A DNA stretch of 64,000 nucleotides, taken from assembly GCA_034519515.1 (NCBI GenBank), contig JAXHOK010000035.1, forward strand, positions 1-64,000. The letters run 5' to 3'. Under the pieces are notes generated by a model. The model saw only the letters and a program-made list of their open reading frames with translations, was not told the origin of the DNA and made no database searches. Both the position numbers and the translations under genes were made by a program. The DNA is from Arcicella sp034519515. Its GTDB lineage: Bacteria; Bacteroidota; Bacteroidia; Cytophagales; Spirosomataceae. Shown here piece after piece: positions 36,763-45,460 of this stretch (its first letter is position 1; each line of letters opens with the position of its first letter).

Positions 36763-39405
36763 TCACCGAATTTTAACCGACCAGGTTTCAACGGTTGTAG
36801 GTGTTGTGATGTTCATGATAACTTTTTGATAAGAATCTGAATAAGAAAGTCTTGGTTTGTATTCAGATTCTATGGGCAAACCGCCAATATAACCACCATT
36901 TTCATTATAAAAATTATAGGTAGAATACCCATTATTAATAGCAAAGAACTTTCCACCAATGCCTAAATTATAGTAAATAAGCGATTTTTTACCGTAAATT
37001 GAACTACTAACGGTAAATAATTCTTGCTCATTTTTATCTATCACCACAACCTCTTTATTGTCTGTTCGCATCAAAACCCAATCATTCCCTCTTTCATTGA
37101 CGGCTATCGAAAATTTCACTTCATTATTTGGTCTAAAAAGTTGTTTTTTGTCTATTATTTTTCCTGACAAACTAATTTTATAAAGTTCTCCTTTTTCACT
37201 TACTAAAATAATGTTATTTTCTCCTCCTTCCAAAATTGGTGCTGCATTGAACACTCCACCGAAATCTAAGGGAAATCCTTTTGAAACCTTGCCCAATGAA
37301 TTTTGAACAGTCAATTTTCCACCTTTAGAGAGATAAATTCCAAACTCCTCATTGCTGATTATTACACTTGGAAAGGGCGAAATCATATCATTTGTTCTCT
37401 TAGTATCCTCTATTTTAGTCAATACAAGAGATTCCTTGTTTAATTTATAAGTTATCCCATTTGATGTTACGATGGTTGCAAATTGCTGATGGTCTTTTTC
37501 GTTTTCGAATATCTTAAAGTTTTCCAAATTATAACCTTTAAATGGCTTACTCATTTTCACCTCAAAACCTTGTTCTGTTCGTAACAAAACATAAATATTT
37601 TTATTCGTGACGCACAAAAATTGTTGAACGACATTATTAAAAACACGGCTATTTTTAATTTCTCCTATAATTTTTCCAGATAATTGATAGTTCCAAACTT
37701 GCTTGCCTTCTTCATACAAACGCAATTTATTATCACCGCCTTGAACTAATATCTCTGATTTTTTGGTATTGGGATTCACTAAATAAAGAGGCTCATTAAT
37801 TGCTCCTAATGCAATTCTACCCAGTTTTACCCACTTATTTTCATACTTAACAGAGTTCTTAACAGGTTCAATATTCTTCAATAATACAATTCTACTTTCA
37901 GCAGCATTGCTCTGCAAAATTTGGGCTTGAACGGACGACAATTCTTGGTTATGGGCAGCTATTTTATTAAACCAAGTAGAGTTTACTTGTCGCTGAAAAT
38001 TAGGAATAATTTTAAAACTCTCTGAAATTACCGTCAAATTGGCAGGAACACAGAATTTTAAAATAGTCTTATGCTTCGGTGAATTCCCCCAAACATCTCC
38101 CCTCGTTACACTAATCAAGTATTCTTGCATTGCTGAAAGACTACTTGCCAAAATCAATTTATCGTTATACGTTGTGAAATAACATTCTTCAAAACCGTAA
38201 AAAATATTGCCAAAAAGTAAACTTGGAAATTCTTTTATACCCAAATTCACAATCATAAAGCTTCCATATTCCACACTAAAAACATCTTCTTTACCTTCTT
38301 GTGCCACATTACGAGCAATAACCTTCAAAGTATTTAACAAGCCTTTCTGATTGATTATCAAAACTTTACTAGAAAAACGTTCTTCTGAAACATTAAAAGT
38401 ACATAAAGTTATTTCACTTTCAATTTTGTTGTAAATTTCATCAAAGTTAACGTCAAATTTTGAATTTGCTTTATCTCGTAACTTAGCAATTTTAGTGTCT
38501 TTTTCTACGATTGTTTCAATATTCTGAATCATTTTTTGTGGTTTATCAAAACAAAAATCAATGATATACGAACACGCATTTGGTATCATGTTGAGATTAT
38601 TGATGGCATGAGACTTTTGCTCCGAAAATAGATTTCGCTCTTGATTTATCCCGATTGCCTCAATAAAATTTTTATTAGGCTTAAGCCACTCAAATGATTC
38701 TGGAAATAGTGAGAAAGTCTGTGAAGATGAATTTGATTTTACTAATGAAATATCTGAAACAAATTGATTAATTACTCCTTGATTGAAATGAGTAACGGTA
38801 AATAATGAGTCAGTTTCTGATAAACTTTCTTTCAAATCTAATGATTTAACCCACGAACTCTCTTGATGCAGAACTGCCTCCTCTACCGCTAAGTTTGAAT
38901 TACTGAAAATCAGGAAATTATCTTGAATAATGTACGAAAATACCATTTTAGCATTTTCATTAATGACCTCCAAAATCTTGAAGCCTTGTGTGGTGTGTGG
39001 GATAACTCGATAACCTGTTGTATTTTGACTCAAACTTTCCAATTTTTCTACAAAATCTTCATTATCAGCATTTAAAGGCAAGTAATTTACGAACGAGAAA
39101 TCACCTTTACCCTCAGGAAGTACCGCAAAATAAAGTATTTTCTTTAACAGAAGATTGGAAATTTCTTTATCAGTTAGCCCGATTTGTTTGAAGATTTGAT
39201 ATTGTTGATTTGCCCGTGAGAGAATGGGTATACGAGGGATAATTTTATTTTTAGGAGGAGAAATCTCATTCGTTTCTAACAACAAAATAGTGTTATCAGG
39301 TATAAAATTGGCTACAAGGTTTTGTTGCTGATTTTTCTTTTGGTAAAAAAAATAACCACCAATTCCTAAAATAATTACGCCCAAGAAGAGGAGATTTTTT
39401 TTCAT
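36763..39405 (-). CDS. Large membrane-anchored hypothetical protein with probable beta-propeller end
   Basis: An 880-residue protein I cannot place in a named family with confidence. It has one N-terminal membrane helix (LLFLGVIILGIGGYFFY) and is otherwise extracytoplasmic. The first 500 residues alternate strands and helices with repeated forms such as NLAVEEAVLHQESSW and KLILASSLSAMQEYLISVTRG, reminiscent of DUF3352-type proteins. From about residue 560 on, repeated short blade-like segments (VLVQGGDNKLRLYEEGKQVWNYQL, ILVSEKGELYKISLSGKIIDKKQL, MRTDNKEVVVIDKNEQELF) suggest a WD/PQQ-like propeller. It sits between the MBOAT and glf genes of the surface-glycan locus, so a structural or assembly role is possible. 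Confidence 0.6.
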   Translation of the reverse strand: MKKNLLFLGVIILGIGGYFFYQKKNQQQNLVANFIPDNTILLLETNEISPPKNKIIPRIPILSRANQQYQIFKQIGLTDKEISNLLLKKILYFAVLPEGKGDFSFVNYLPLNADNEDFVEKLESLSQNTTGYRVIPHTTQGFKILEVINENAKMVFSYIIQDNFLIFSNSNLAVEEAVLHQESSWVKSLDLKESLSETDSLFTVTHFNQGVINQFVSDISLVKSNSSSQTFSLFPESFEWLKPNKNFIEAIGINQERNLFSEQKSHAINNLNMIPNACSYIIDFCFDKPQKMIQNIETIVEKDTKIAKLRDKANSKFDVNFDEIYNKIESEITLCTFNVSEERFSSKVLIINQKGLLNTLKVIARNVAQEGKEDVFSVEYGSFMIVNLGIKEFPSLLFGNIFYGFEECYFTTYNDKLILASSLSAMQEYLISVTRGDVWGNSPKHKTILKFCVPANLTVISESFKIIPNFQRQVNSTWFNKIAAHNQELSSVQAQILQSNAAESRIVLLKNIEPVKNSVKYENKWVKLGRIALGAINEPLYLVNPNTKKSEILVQGGDNKLRLYEEGKQVWNYQLSGKIIGEIKNSRVFNNVVQQFLCVTNKNIYVLLRTEQGFEVKMSKPFKGYNLENFKIFENEKDHQQFATIVTSNGITYKLNKESLVLTKIEDTKRTNDMISPFPSVIISNEEFGIYLSKGGKLTVQNSLGKVSKGFPLDFGGVFNAAPILEGGENNIILVSEKGELYKISLSGKIIDKKQLFRPNNEVKFSIAVNERGNDWVLMRTDNKEVVVIDKNEQELFTVSSSIYGKKSLIYYNLGIGGKFFAINNGYSTYNFYNENGGYIGGLPIESEYKPRLSYSDSYQKVIMNITTPTTVETWSVKIR

Positions 39406-39414
39406 AACTTTTGT

Positions 39415-39484
39415 AAAGTTAATGAGTTAAAGATTTATAAGTTTTTGTATAGTTTTACACATAAACATTTAACTCATTAACTTT
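39415..39484. repeat. Perfect 17-bp inverted repeat in the glf/hypothetical spacer
   Basis: aaagttaatgagttaaa (39415-39431) pairs perfectly with 39468-39484, 36 bases apart. The word TTAATGAGTT occurs only in this spacer. Confidence 0.75.
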
Positions 39485-39488
39485 CAAC

Positions 39489-40589
39489 TCATAAATAATT
39501 TTTCGCTGCTACCAGTGCAGACCCAATTACTTGGTGCATATCGTAATATTTATATTCTGCCAAACGACCGCCAAAGATTATATTTGCTTCTTGTTTTGAT
39601 AAATCACGATATTTTTTAAATAATTCGTTATTTTTATCATCATTTACTGGATAGTACGCTTCCATTCCAGCTGACCACTCACAAGGATACTCCTTGGTTA
39701 CGACAGTTTTTGGCTGTTTCCCGAATTCAAAATGCTTGTGTTCCAAAATTCTGGTAAACGGAATATCTGCCTCGGTATAATTCACAACCGCATTTCCTTG
39801 ATAATTTTCTTTATCGTGAATTTCATGCTCAAATTTCAGACTTCTGTATTCTAATTTACCGAATTGATAGCCATAAAATTCATCAATATTTCCTGTAAAG
39901 ACCGTCTTATCTGCCAACGCCATCAAGGCTTCTTTATCTTTGAAAAAATCTACCTCGGTTCTTACTACAATGTCTTTTAAAAGTCCCTCGGTGAGTTTGT
40001 TATATCCTCCAATTGGAATTCCTTGGTATTTATCATTGAAATAATTGTTATCGAAAGTAAATCTCAATGGTAAACGTTTGATGATAAAAGCGGGCAGTTC
40101 TGTTGCTTTTCGTCCCCATTGTTTTTCAGTATAACCTTTAATGAGTTTTTCGTAAATATCAGTTCCCACCAATGAAATAGCCTGTTCTTCAAGGTTTTGG
40201 GGGTTGGTAATTCCTGACTCGGCCACTTGCTCATCAATCTTTTGCTGTGCTTCTTCGGGAGTTTTAACCTTCCAAAGTTGATAAAAGGTATTCATATTAA
40301 AAGGTAAATTGAACATTTGCCCTTCAAAATTAGCCATTGGCGAATTGGTGTAACGATTAAATTCTACGAATGAATTAACGTAATCCCAGATTCCTTTATC
40401 ATTGGTATGAAAAATGTGAGCTCCATATTTATGAACATTAATTCCTTCTACTTCTTCATTAAAAATGTTTCCACCCGTGTGATTTCTACGGTCGATTACT
40501 AAACATTTTTTTCCTTTTTTGTGTGCTTCGTGTGCAAAAACGGCTCCAAAAAGACCTGCACCCACTATTAAATAATCGTATTTTTTCAT
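39489..40589 (-). CDS. glf: UDP-galactopyranose mutase
   Basis: Flavoenzyme interconverting UDP-galactopyranose and UDP-galactofuranose, giving galactofuranose for surface glycans. The 366-residue protein begins with the FAD-binding motif DYLIVGAGLFGAVFAHEAHKKGKKCLVIDRRNHTGGNIF. It continues with INVHKYGAHIFHTNDKGIWDYVNSF, YTEKQWGRKATELPAFIIKRLPLRFTFDNNYFNDKYQGIP and EYPCEWSAGMEAYYPVNDDKNNELFKKY, all standard for bacterial Glf. It lies in the polysaccharide locus after a GT2 gene. Presence of Glf implies Galf in the polymer, though no dedicated galactofuranosyltransferase is identifiable here. Confidence 0.96.
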   Translation of the reverse strand: MKKYDYLIVGAGLFGAVFAHEAHKKGKKCLVIDRRNHTGGNIFNEEVEGINVHKYGAHIFHTNDKGIWDYVNSFVEFNRYTNSPMANFEGQMFNLPFNMNTFYQLWKVKTPEEAQQKIDEQVAESGITNPQNLEEQAISLVGTDIYEKLIKGYTEKQWGRKATELPAFIIKRLPLRFTFDNNYFNDKYQGIPIGGYNKLTEGLLKDIVVRTEVDFFKDKEALMALADKTVFTGNIDEFYGYQFGKLEYRSLKFEHEIHDKENYQGNAVVNYTEADIPFTRILEHKHFEFGKQPKTVVTKEYPCEWSAGMEAYYPVNDDKNNELFKKYRDLSKQEANIIFGGRLAEYKYYDMHQVIGSALVAAKNYL

Positions 40590-40594
40590 TATTG

Positions 40595-40665
40595 TAGGTT
40601 TTAGGTGTTGGATTTTAGGTGTTAGGATTCAGGACTAACACCTAAAACCTAACACCTAAAACCTA
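40595..40665. repeat. 31-bp inverted repeat (TTTTAGGTGTTAGG words) between GT2 and glf
   Basis: Arms 40595-40625 and 40635-40665 match at 29 of 31 positions around a 9-base loop. Each arm holds two tandem copies of taggttttaggtgtt-like words. A related AACACCTAAAACC word appears at 52280-52306. Confidence 0.85.
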
Positions 40666-40671
40666 ATCCGC

Positions 40672-41412
40672 CTATTTCAAATTTTTTATTTTACTATTCA
40701 ATTCAATTCTAAAATTTAATAATTCTTTAAACGATTGCCAACAAACTTTCAATAATTTCATTTTTTGAATTGAAACCTCGCCCGTGGCTCTTTCCTTATG
40801 AACGATTGGAATATTGAACAACTCTTGACCAGATTTTTTTGCCATAATTGCCAAGAAAATATTTGGGGCAAAAGGAACAGGGTTTGGTAATTGGGCTAAT
40901 AATTTCTTCAAAAAGGAACCTTTAATCAATCGAAAAGGAATATTGGAATCCATGATAAAAGTACCATAAACAAAAAACATACTATAACGTAATATTCTGG
41001 TAATCAGCAATCTGAATATATCATCATGTCTAACTTGACGATACCCCAAGATAAAATCAGAGTGATTTCTTTTGTCCCAAAGTTTTTTAACATCCTCAGG
41101 AATAAATTGGTCATCTGAATCGGTTTGGAAAACGTATTCTGCTTCTAATTCTACTGCCTTACGATACGCATGAACGGCTGCATTGCCATGTCCACCATTT
41201 TTTTGATGAACCACTACAAGTTTAGGGTATTGAGGAATTAGTGAGTCTAAGATTTTTCCTGTGGTATCTTTTGAACCATCATTTACCACAATGAGTCTTG
41301 TATTTTCTCCTACAAATTCAGTATCTAAAAGGTCTGACCAGATTTTTACTACGTCTGCCATGCACTCTTCTTCATTATAGGCAGGCATGACGATGGCTAA
41401 TTTAATGCTCAT
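40672..41412 (-). CDS. Family 2 glycosyltransferase (DPM1-like)
   Basis: Soluble-type GT2 enzyme of 246 residues. Donor-site motifs are clear: IVMPAYNEEECMADVVKIW, RLIVVNDGSKDTTGKILD and FQTDSDDQF (DxD). The FILGYRQVRHDDIFRLLITRILRY segment resembles dolichol-phosphate mannose synthase/undecaprenyl-phosphate sugar transferases. A C-terminal membrane pair is absent, so it may act on a lipid acceptor from the cytoplasm. It lies just upstream of glf in the polysaccharide transcript. Confidence 0.88.
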   Translation of the reverse strand: MSIKLAIVMPAYNEEECMADVVKIWSDLLDTEFVGENTRLIVVNDGSKDTTGKILDSLIPQYPKLVVVHQKNGGHGNAAVHAYRKAVELEAEYVFQTDSDDQFIPEDVKKLWDKRNHSDFILGYRQVRHDDIFRLLITRILRYSMFFVYGTFIMDSNIPFRLIKGSFLKKLLAQLPNPVPFAPNIFLAIMAKKSGQELFNIPIVHKERATGEVSIQKMKLLKVCWQSFKELLNFRIELNSKIKNLK

Positions 41413-41517
41413 TCAAAAAGGTTGTTGGTAGCGATAATTTTATTTTTACAAAAGTACCTAATAAGGTTTAAAATAGCGAAAATCTAAAACAAACTTGACC
41501 TTGTTTTTATCAAATGG

Positions 41518-42636
41518 TCAATAGGTAAAGTATTTTTTGAGATTATTGACGGGTTTTTCAATCAAAAACCATGATAAGGTTGCCAGAAAAACGGTTATGC
41601 CAAAGAAATATAATAGTTCAAAAATGTTGTTTTGCGTAATTGACGGCAACATTTTCTGAATTTTGTGCAGACCTCTCAACACAATGCTGGTTTGGGGTGT
41701 ATGAAAATAATTATAAACAAAATTGTGATACAGATAAAGTCCATAACTGATTCGTCCAAAATAACTAATAATTGAATTTTCTAAAACAACTTTCATAAAT
41801 CCAGAATAGCCACAAACAGCTTTCATAATCAGAAAAAAACAGAATACTGAACCGATAAACCTTTCCACTACTAAATTTCCAAAATTATGTGCTTGACCTG
41901 TGTAGAGTTGATTTTGACGAGTTAAATAAAATGTCAAAATCAAGACACCAAAGCTCAATAGTAAATAAGTGTTTTTATTCAAGGCTTCAAAAATTGTATC
42001 TTTCTTGAACGTATAAAAATAAGCCATCAATCCACCTAAACCAAAGCAATCTAAACACGTGGGCATCAAGACGTACTGTACCATCCATTCTGCTCCTTGG
42101 AAATAAAAGTACATTCTTAAGACAATTGAGAGGATTATCATTACTGATAAAATCTTTAAATAGTGGCGTGTGGACAAAAAAAGTATTAGATAAGGGAAAA
42201 ATAAATAATATTGTTCCTCCACCGCCAACGACCAAAGATGGTCAATCGTCCCCATCCAATGCTGTTTGGTGGCGATATATATATTCGTTGTATAAGTCAA
42301 ACACCACCAAATCGTATCTCGCACGGGAGGTATGTCTAAGGCGTACAAAACGAATATTGCCAAGAAGTAAATCGGGAATATTCTGATGCTTCTTCTGATG
42401 ATAAATTGCTTTACAGAAAACCAATGACTTCGACCCGTTTTATCATCTTTGAGTTTACTTTGAATCAAAATTCTCGTAATCAAAAAACCACTTAATACAA
42501 AAAACATCGTAACGCCCAAATGCCCCAAGGGCAGTACGTTTTTTTCAGCTAACCAATGGTCAATCAACACCAAAGCCACCGCCACGAAGCGAATTCCATC
42601 TAATTGAGAAAAATATGTCTCTTGTTTCATTATCAA
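41518..42636 (-). CDS. Acyltransferase-3 family (OafA-like) membrane protein
   Basis: A 372-residue integral membrane acyltransferase with about ten helices that O-acetylates or otherwise acylates a surface sugar. The signature LDGIRFVAVALVLIDHW (residues 9-25, with the conserved His) and LGVTMFFVLSGFLITRIL, RRSIRIFPIYFLAIF and WSLAVEEQYYLFFPYLILFL are all present. No extra SGNH domain is attached. Together with the MBOAT/AlgJ-like pair this gives the locus two independent acylation systems. Acetyl is the likeliest group. Confidence 0.92.
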   Translation of the reverse strand: MIMKQETYFSQLDGIRFVAVALVLIDHWLAEKNVLPLGHLGVTMFFVLSGFLITRILIQSKLKDDKTGRSHWFSVKQFIIRRSIRIFPIYFLAIFVLYALDIPPVRDTIWWCLTYTTNIYIATKQHWMGTIDHLWSLAVEEQYYLFFPYLILFLSTRHYLKILSVMIILSIVLRMYFYFQGAEWMVQYVLMPTCLDCFGLGGLMAYFYTFKKDTIFEALNKNTYLLLSFGVLILTFYLTRQNQLYTGQAHNFGNLVVERFIGSVFCFFLIMKAVCGYSGFMKVVLENSIISYFGRISYGLYLYHNFVYNYFHTPQTSIVLRGLHKIQKMLPSITQNNIFELLYFFGITVFLATLSWFLIEKPVNNLKKYFTY

Positions 42637-42642
42637 AATCTT

Positions 42643-42716
42643 TAAGTCGTATACAATAAGTTGTAAGTAAAATGCGAGTAAAACTTACGACATTCGACTT
42701 AACAACCTACGACTTC
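42643..42716. repeat. Imperfect inverted repeat (AAGTCGTA words)
   Basis: aagtcgta and gttgtaagt (42643-42669) face acttacgac and tacgactt (42683-42716). It is spacer-specific, between the 547-residue membrane protein and the acyltransferase. Confidence 0.55.
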
Positions 42717-42719
42717 CAT

Positions 42720-44363
42720 TTACCAATTTGTTTTCACGTTTCTTGGTTTTGTGTTGTTTACTATCAATGAATCATTCAAATAGTAGATATTTATTGATTT
42801 TCCATCATTTGTGAGTAGCCCTAATTGATATGTCCCATTTTCAAATTCATTATAATTAAATTCTCCTTCAAAACCGTTTTGCCAATATTTCCCAGTTTTC
42901 ACAAAAGCGTTAATTGGGTAATTTACTAATAATGAAGGCATTAGATAGGTCTTATTGGGTGATTGAACCACAAAGAACACAGATTCCTGATTTTGAATTT
43001 TATTATTTTGGAGTAAGATACCATCGCCTCGAACTGTTTTTGTCAAATTCTCCTGCAAAATGGGTGATAATTTTAATGATTCCCTTATTGATGAAATACT
43101 TCTATCTAATTCAAATTTTGGTGTTTCATAAAGAACAATGTTAGACTTTACTGTATTTGCTTCGGGCTGTAACTTCCAATTAATAGCAAATGAAATCAAC
43201 TGATTTCTAAAATTTACCACCTCTTTAAAATTCATATAATTAGCTATAAGATTAAAGCCCAACGCTATCAATATCAGCGGGAAATCCAACCATTTGAGAT
43301 TTGTTAGTTCAATTTTAGAAATAATAAAAAGATAAAGTGTAATTGATAACAAAATTGAATAAATCTTATATCTGCTGGTCAATAAACCAAGTTCTCCGAA
43401 GCTGATTCTCGTAAAAGTAACAACGATTGCCGTACCAATTAGAAACATTATACTACCAAGTGCGAATAATTCTGTATAGCTCAATATTCGGTTCTTTTTC
43501 AATAATTTGCTATTAAAAATCAAATAAATAGTAATTAAAGCACTGATCATGAACAAAATACCTCCTGCAATAATTGTTAATTTAATTCTTCCCGATGAAT
43601 TCGGCATTAAATCAAACGCTGAACCTATGAAGGAAAAGAAGCCAAATATGACTTTTTTGAAACCAATGCCCTCCATTGGTGGGTTACTTGGTGGCATTTG
43701 ATATTGATAAAAATAAGCCCCTATCAAAGCAACTGAGACTATTCCAAAAATAATTGATTCTTTAAATCTCCTTTGCAAAATCAATAACACTAAACAAACT
43801 GGAAAAACTGTGATACCATTTCCACTGGTATAAGTTGCAAAAAATGCAAAAAGTATTGACCAATAAAAGTGAGATTTCTTTTCGGAACATACTAAATAAA
43901 TTAACCCAAAAATAAAGAAAATAATGCCAAAGTTTTGCAAAGCCGCCATTCCCCAAAAAGTATTCTCCCACAATTGTAATTGAAAGAAAATCAGAGAAAC
44001 AGGCACAAAATACCAAAGAGGAAGCTTCTGTTTTTGAAAGATTTTTATAAAAATAATGAGCGTTCCGATGAGTGTAAAATTACCAACCCACATCAACCAA
44101 CGATAATCAATTGTACCATAAACTTTGAAGACCAACAAAGTTATTAATCTATCAAAAGCAATGCGATGTTCGTTATGCTGCCTAAAAAAGGTTTGAGATT
44201 TTGCTAAAAAACCATTGGCATTTTCAAATTCAAGGATGAATGATTTGAGGGCATGGTCGTCCCATTTCGGAATATTTAAGGAATATTCTGAGAGGAAATA
44301 AAAGTAAAGGATTATTGGCAAGGCAATAAATGCCCAACCGAAATATGTTGATTTATTTTTCAA
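42720..44363 (-). CDS. Uncharacterised polytopic membrane protein, GT-C-like
   Basis: A 547-residue protein with about ten hydrophobic segments followed by a soluble C-terminal part of about 160 residues. I do not recognise a named family. An early acidic motif PKWDDHALKSF after TM1 and a loop TFFRQHNEHRIAFDRLITLL resemble the first periplasmic loop of GT-C glycosyltransferases. A paralogue with the same NEHRI loop, the WEN/YEN-W-LQ segment and T-GNG motif is at 53067-54784. Within the polysaccharide locus it could be a lipid-sugar-dependent transferase or a polymerase; that is inference. Confidence 0.7.
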   Translation of the reverse strand: MKNKSTYFGWAFIALPIILYFYFLSEYSLNIPKWDDHALKSFILEFENANGFLAKSQTFFRQHNEHRIAFDRLITLLVFKVYGTIDYRWLMWVGNFTLIGTLIIFIKIFQKQKLPLWYFVPVSLIFFQLQLWENTFWGMAALQNFGIIFFIFGLIYLVCSEKKSHFYWSILFAFFATYTSGNGITVFPVCLVLLILQRRFKESIIFGIVSVALIGAYFYQYQMPPSNPPMEGIGFKKVIFGFFSFIGSAFDLMPNSSGRIKLTIIAGGILFMISALITIYLIFNSKLLKKNRILSYTELFALGSIMFLIGTAIVVTFTRISFGELGLLTSRYKIYSILLSITLYLFIISKIELTNLKWLDFPLILIALGFNLIANYMNFKEVVNFRNQLISFAINWKLQPEANTVKSNIVLYETPKFELDRSISSIRESLKLSPILQENLTKTVRGDGILLQNNKIQNQESVFFVVQSPNKTYLMPSLLVNYPINAFVKTGKYWQNGFEGEFNYNEFENGTYQLGLLTNDGKSINIYYLNDSLIVNNTKPRNVKTNW

Positions 44364-44396
44364 ATTTTGTTCGGTAATACGGCGGTTCGACGATTC

Positions 44397-44440
44397 GACT
44401 GCCAGTCCGTGGACACTACGGACTGGCAGTCCGTGTTACA
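44397..44440. repeat. GGACTGGCAGTCC palindrome at the end of the transketolase gene
   Basis: gactgccagtccgt (44397-44410) and acggactggcagtc (44418-44431) form an inverted pair, and each is part of the ACGGACTGGCAGTCCGT palindrome found at 23381-23460. The stop codon of the transketolase subunit (complement of 44436-44438) lies in the repeat, in the same relative place as at 23455. Confidence 0.85.
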
Positions 44441-45344
44441 CAAAAGACCTCAATTTATTAGCAATATTTTCTACATTCAATCCCGACTGCGTTTGATGGA
44501 AGTTTTGGTCTCCATAAGTTCCATCAGGATAACCTTCTGCCCGTAAACTGATGAATTTCTTGAACGAAATACCTCTTTCCATTAATTGCACCGAGAGCTG
44601 TTGAGCCAAACCACCAATGCTTACGTGTTCTTCAATAACTAACAGATTATCAACAGATTGCAATAATTCAAAACCTTCGTCTTTAATTTGTAAAGGAAGC
44701 GTTTTTGCTGTAAAAAGATTAAAATGATCAGCGAATTCTGCTTGTTGCAACACGCTTATCACATTGTTAGCCACAGGACCCAATGCCACAATTGAGCCTT
44801 TGGGATATTCTGATTTTACCACTAATATCAAACTACCAAAATTGCCTTCATTTGCAGGTGTTTGCTTACCCGTCCCCAAACGCAAATATGACGGACGACC
44901 TTCCGAAACCATTTCTTTAATTGAAGTTTCTACTTCGTCCGCAAATGCAGGAACCCAACATTTTACGTTTTGCAAACTGCTTAAACCCGCAATGTCTTCG
45001 ATGGCGTGGTGCGTGCTACCCATGATTCCGTAGCCATACCCACCACCGTTACCAACCAAAAAAACGGGCAAATTATGCAAACAAACGTCATTTCTGAATT
45101 GTTCCCAACAACGATACACCACAAAAGGGGCAATGGAATAACAAAAAACTTTAAAACCTTTATACGCCAAACCAGCCGCCAAACCTACCATATTTTGTTC
45201 GGCAACTCCTGCATTGATAAATCTATTTCCTAATTTTTCTTGTAGATTTTCGAGGGCATTATAGCCCAAATCACCCGTAATGAAGATGATTTTTTCATCT
45301 TCGAGGGCAATTTTTTCGATAGCATCTGAAAATTCTCTTCTCAT
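44436..45344 (-). CDS. Transketolase C-terminal subunit (split enzyme)
   Basis: The pyrimidine-binding and C-terminal halves of a two-gene transketolase, 302 residues. The catalytic Glu region is FINAGVAEQNMVGLAAGLAYKGFKVFCYSIAPF, followed by HAIEDIAGLSSLQNVKCWVPAFADEVE and a C-terminal domain with NLLVIEEHVSIGGLAQQL. The partner half is at 47544-48371, on the far side of the fused epimerase-glycosyltransferase. Split transketolases inside polysaccharide loci probably make or remodel an unusual sugar rather than serve the pentose pathway. The E1 beta subunit of 2-oxoacid dehydrogenases is an alternative, but no E2/E3 is nearby. Confidence 0.87.
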   Translation of the reverse strand: MRREFSDAIEKIALEDEKIIFITGDLGYNALENLQEKLGNRFINAGVAEQNMVGLAAGLAYKGFKVFCYSIAPFVVYRCWEQFRNDVCLHNLPVFLVGNGGGYGYGIMGSTHHAIEDIAGLSSLQNVKCWVPAFADEVETSIKEMVSEGRPSYLRLGTGKQTPANEGNFGSLILVVKSEYPKGSIVALGPVANNVISVLQQAEFADHFNLFTAKTLPLQIKDEGFELLQSVDNLLVIEEHVSIGGLAQQLSVQLMERGISFKKFISLRAEGYPDGTYGDQNFHQTQSGLNVENIANKLRSFV

Positions 45345-45354
45345 AATCTTTTTT

Positions 45355-45456
45355 GGTGAACGGTAAAAGGGAAAACGGTAAACGGTTTTACAATTAAAGT
45401 GTTTTGCGATAAATAGTAGTGTTTCCTATGTAAGCACCGTTCACCCTTTGCTGTTT
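45355..45456. repeat. Imperfect inverted repeat (GTGAACGG/CCGTTCAC words)
   Basis: ggtgaacggtaaaagggaaa (45355-45374) and nearby acggtaaacgg face accgttcaccctttgctgtt (45436-45455). The pairing is imperfect and involves only these words. It lies between the transketolase C-half and the fused epimerase-GT. Confidence 0.45.
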
Positions 45457-45460
45457 TCCT

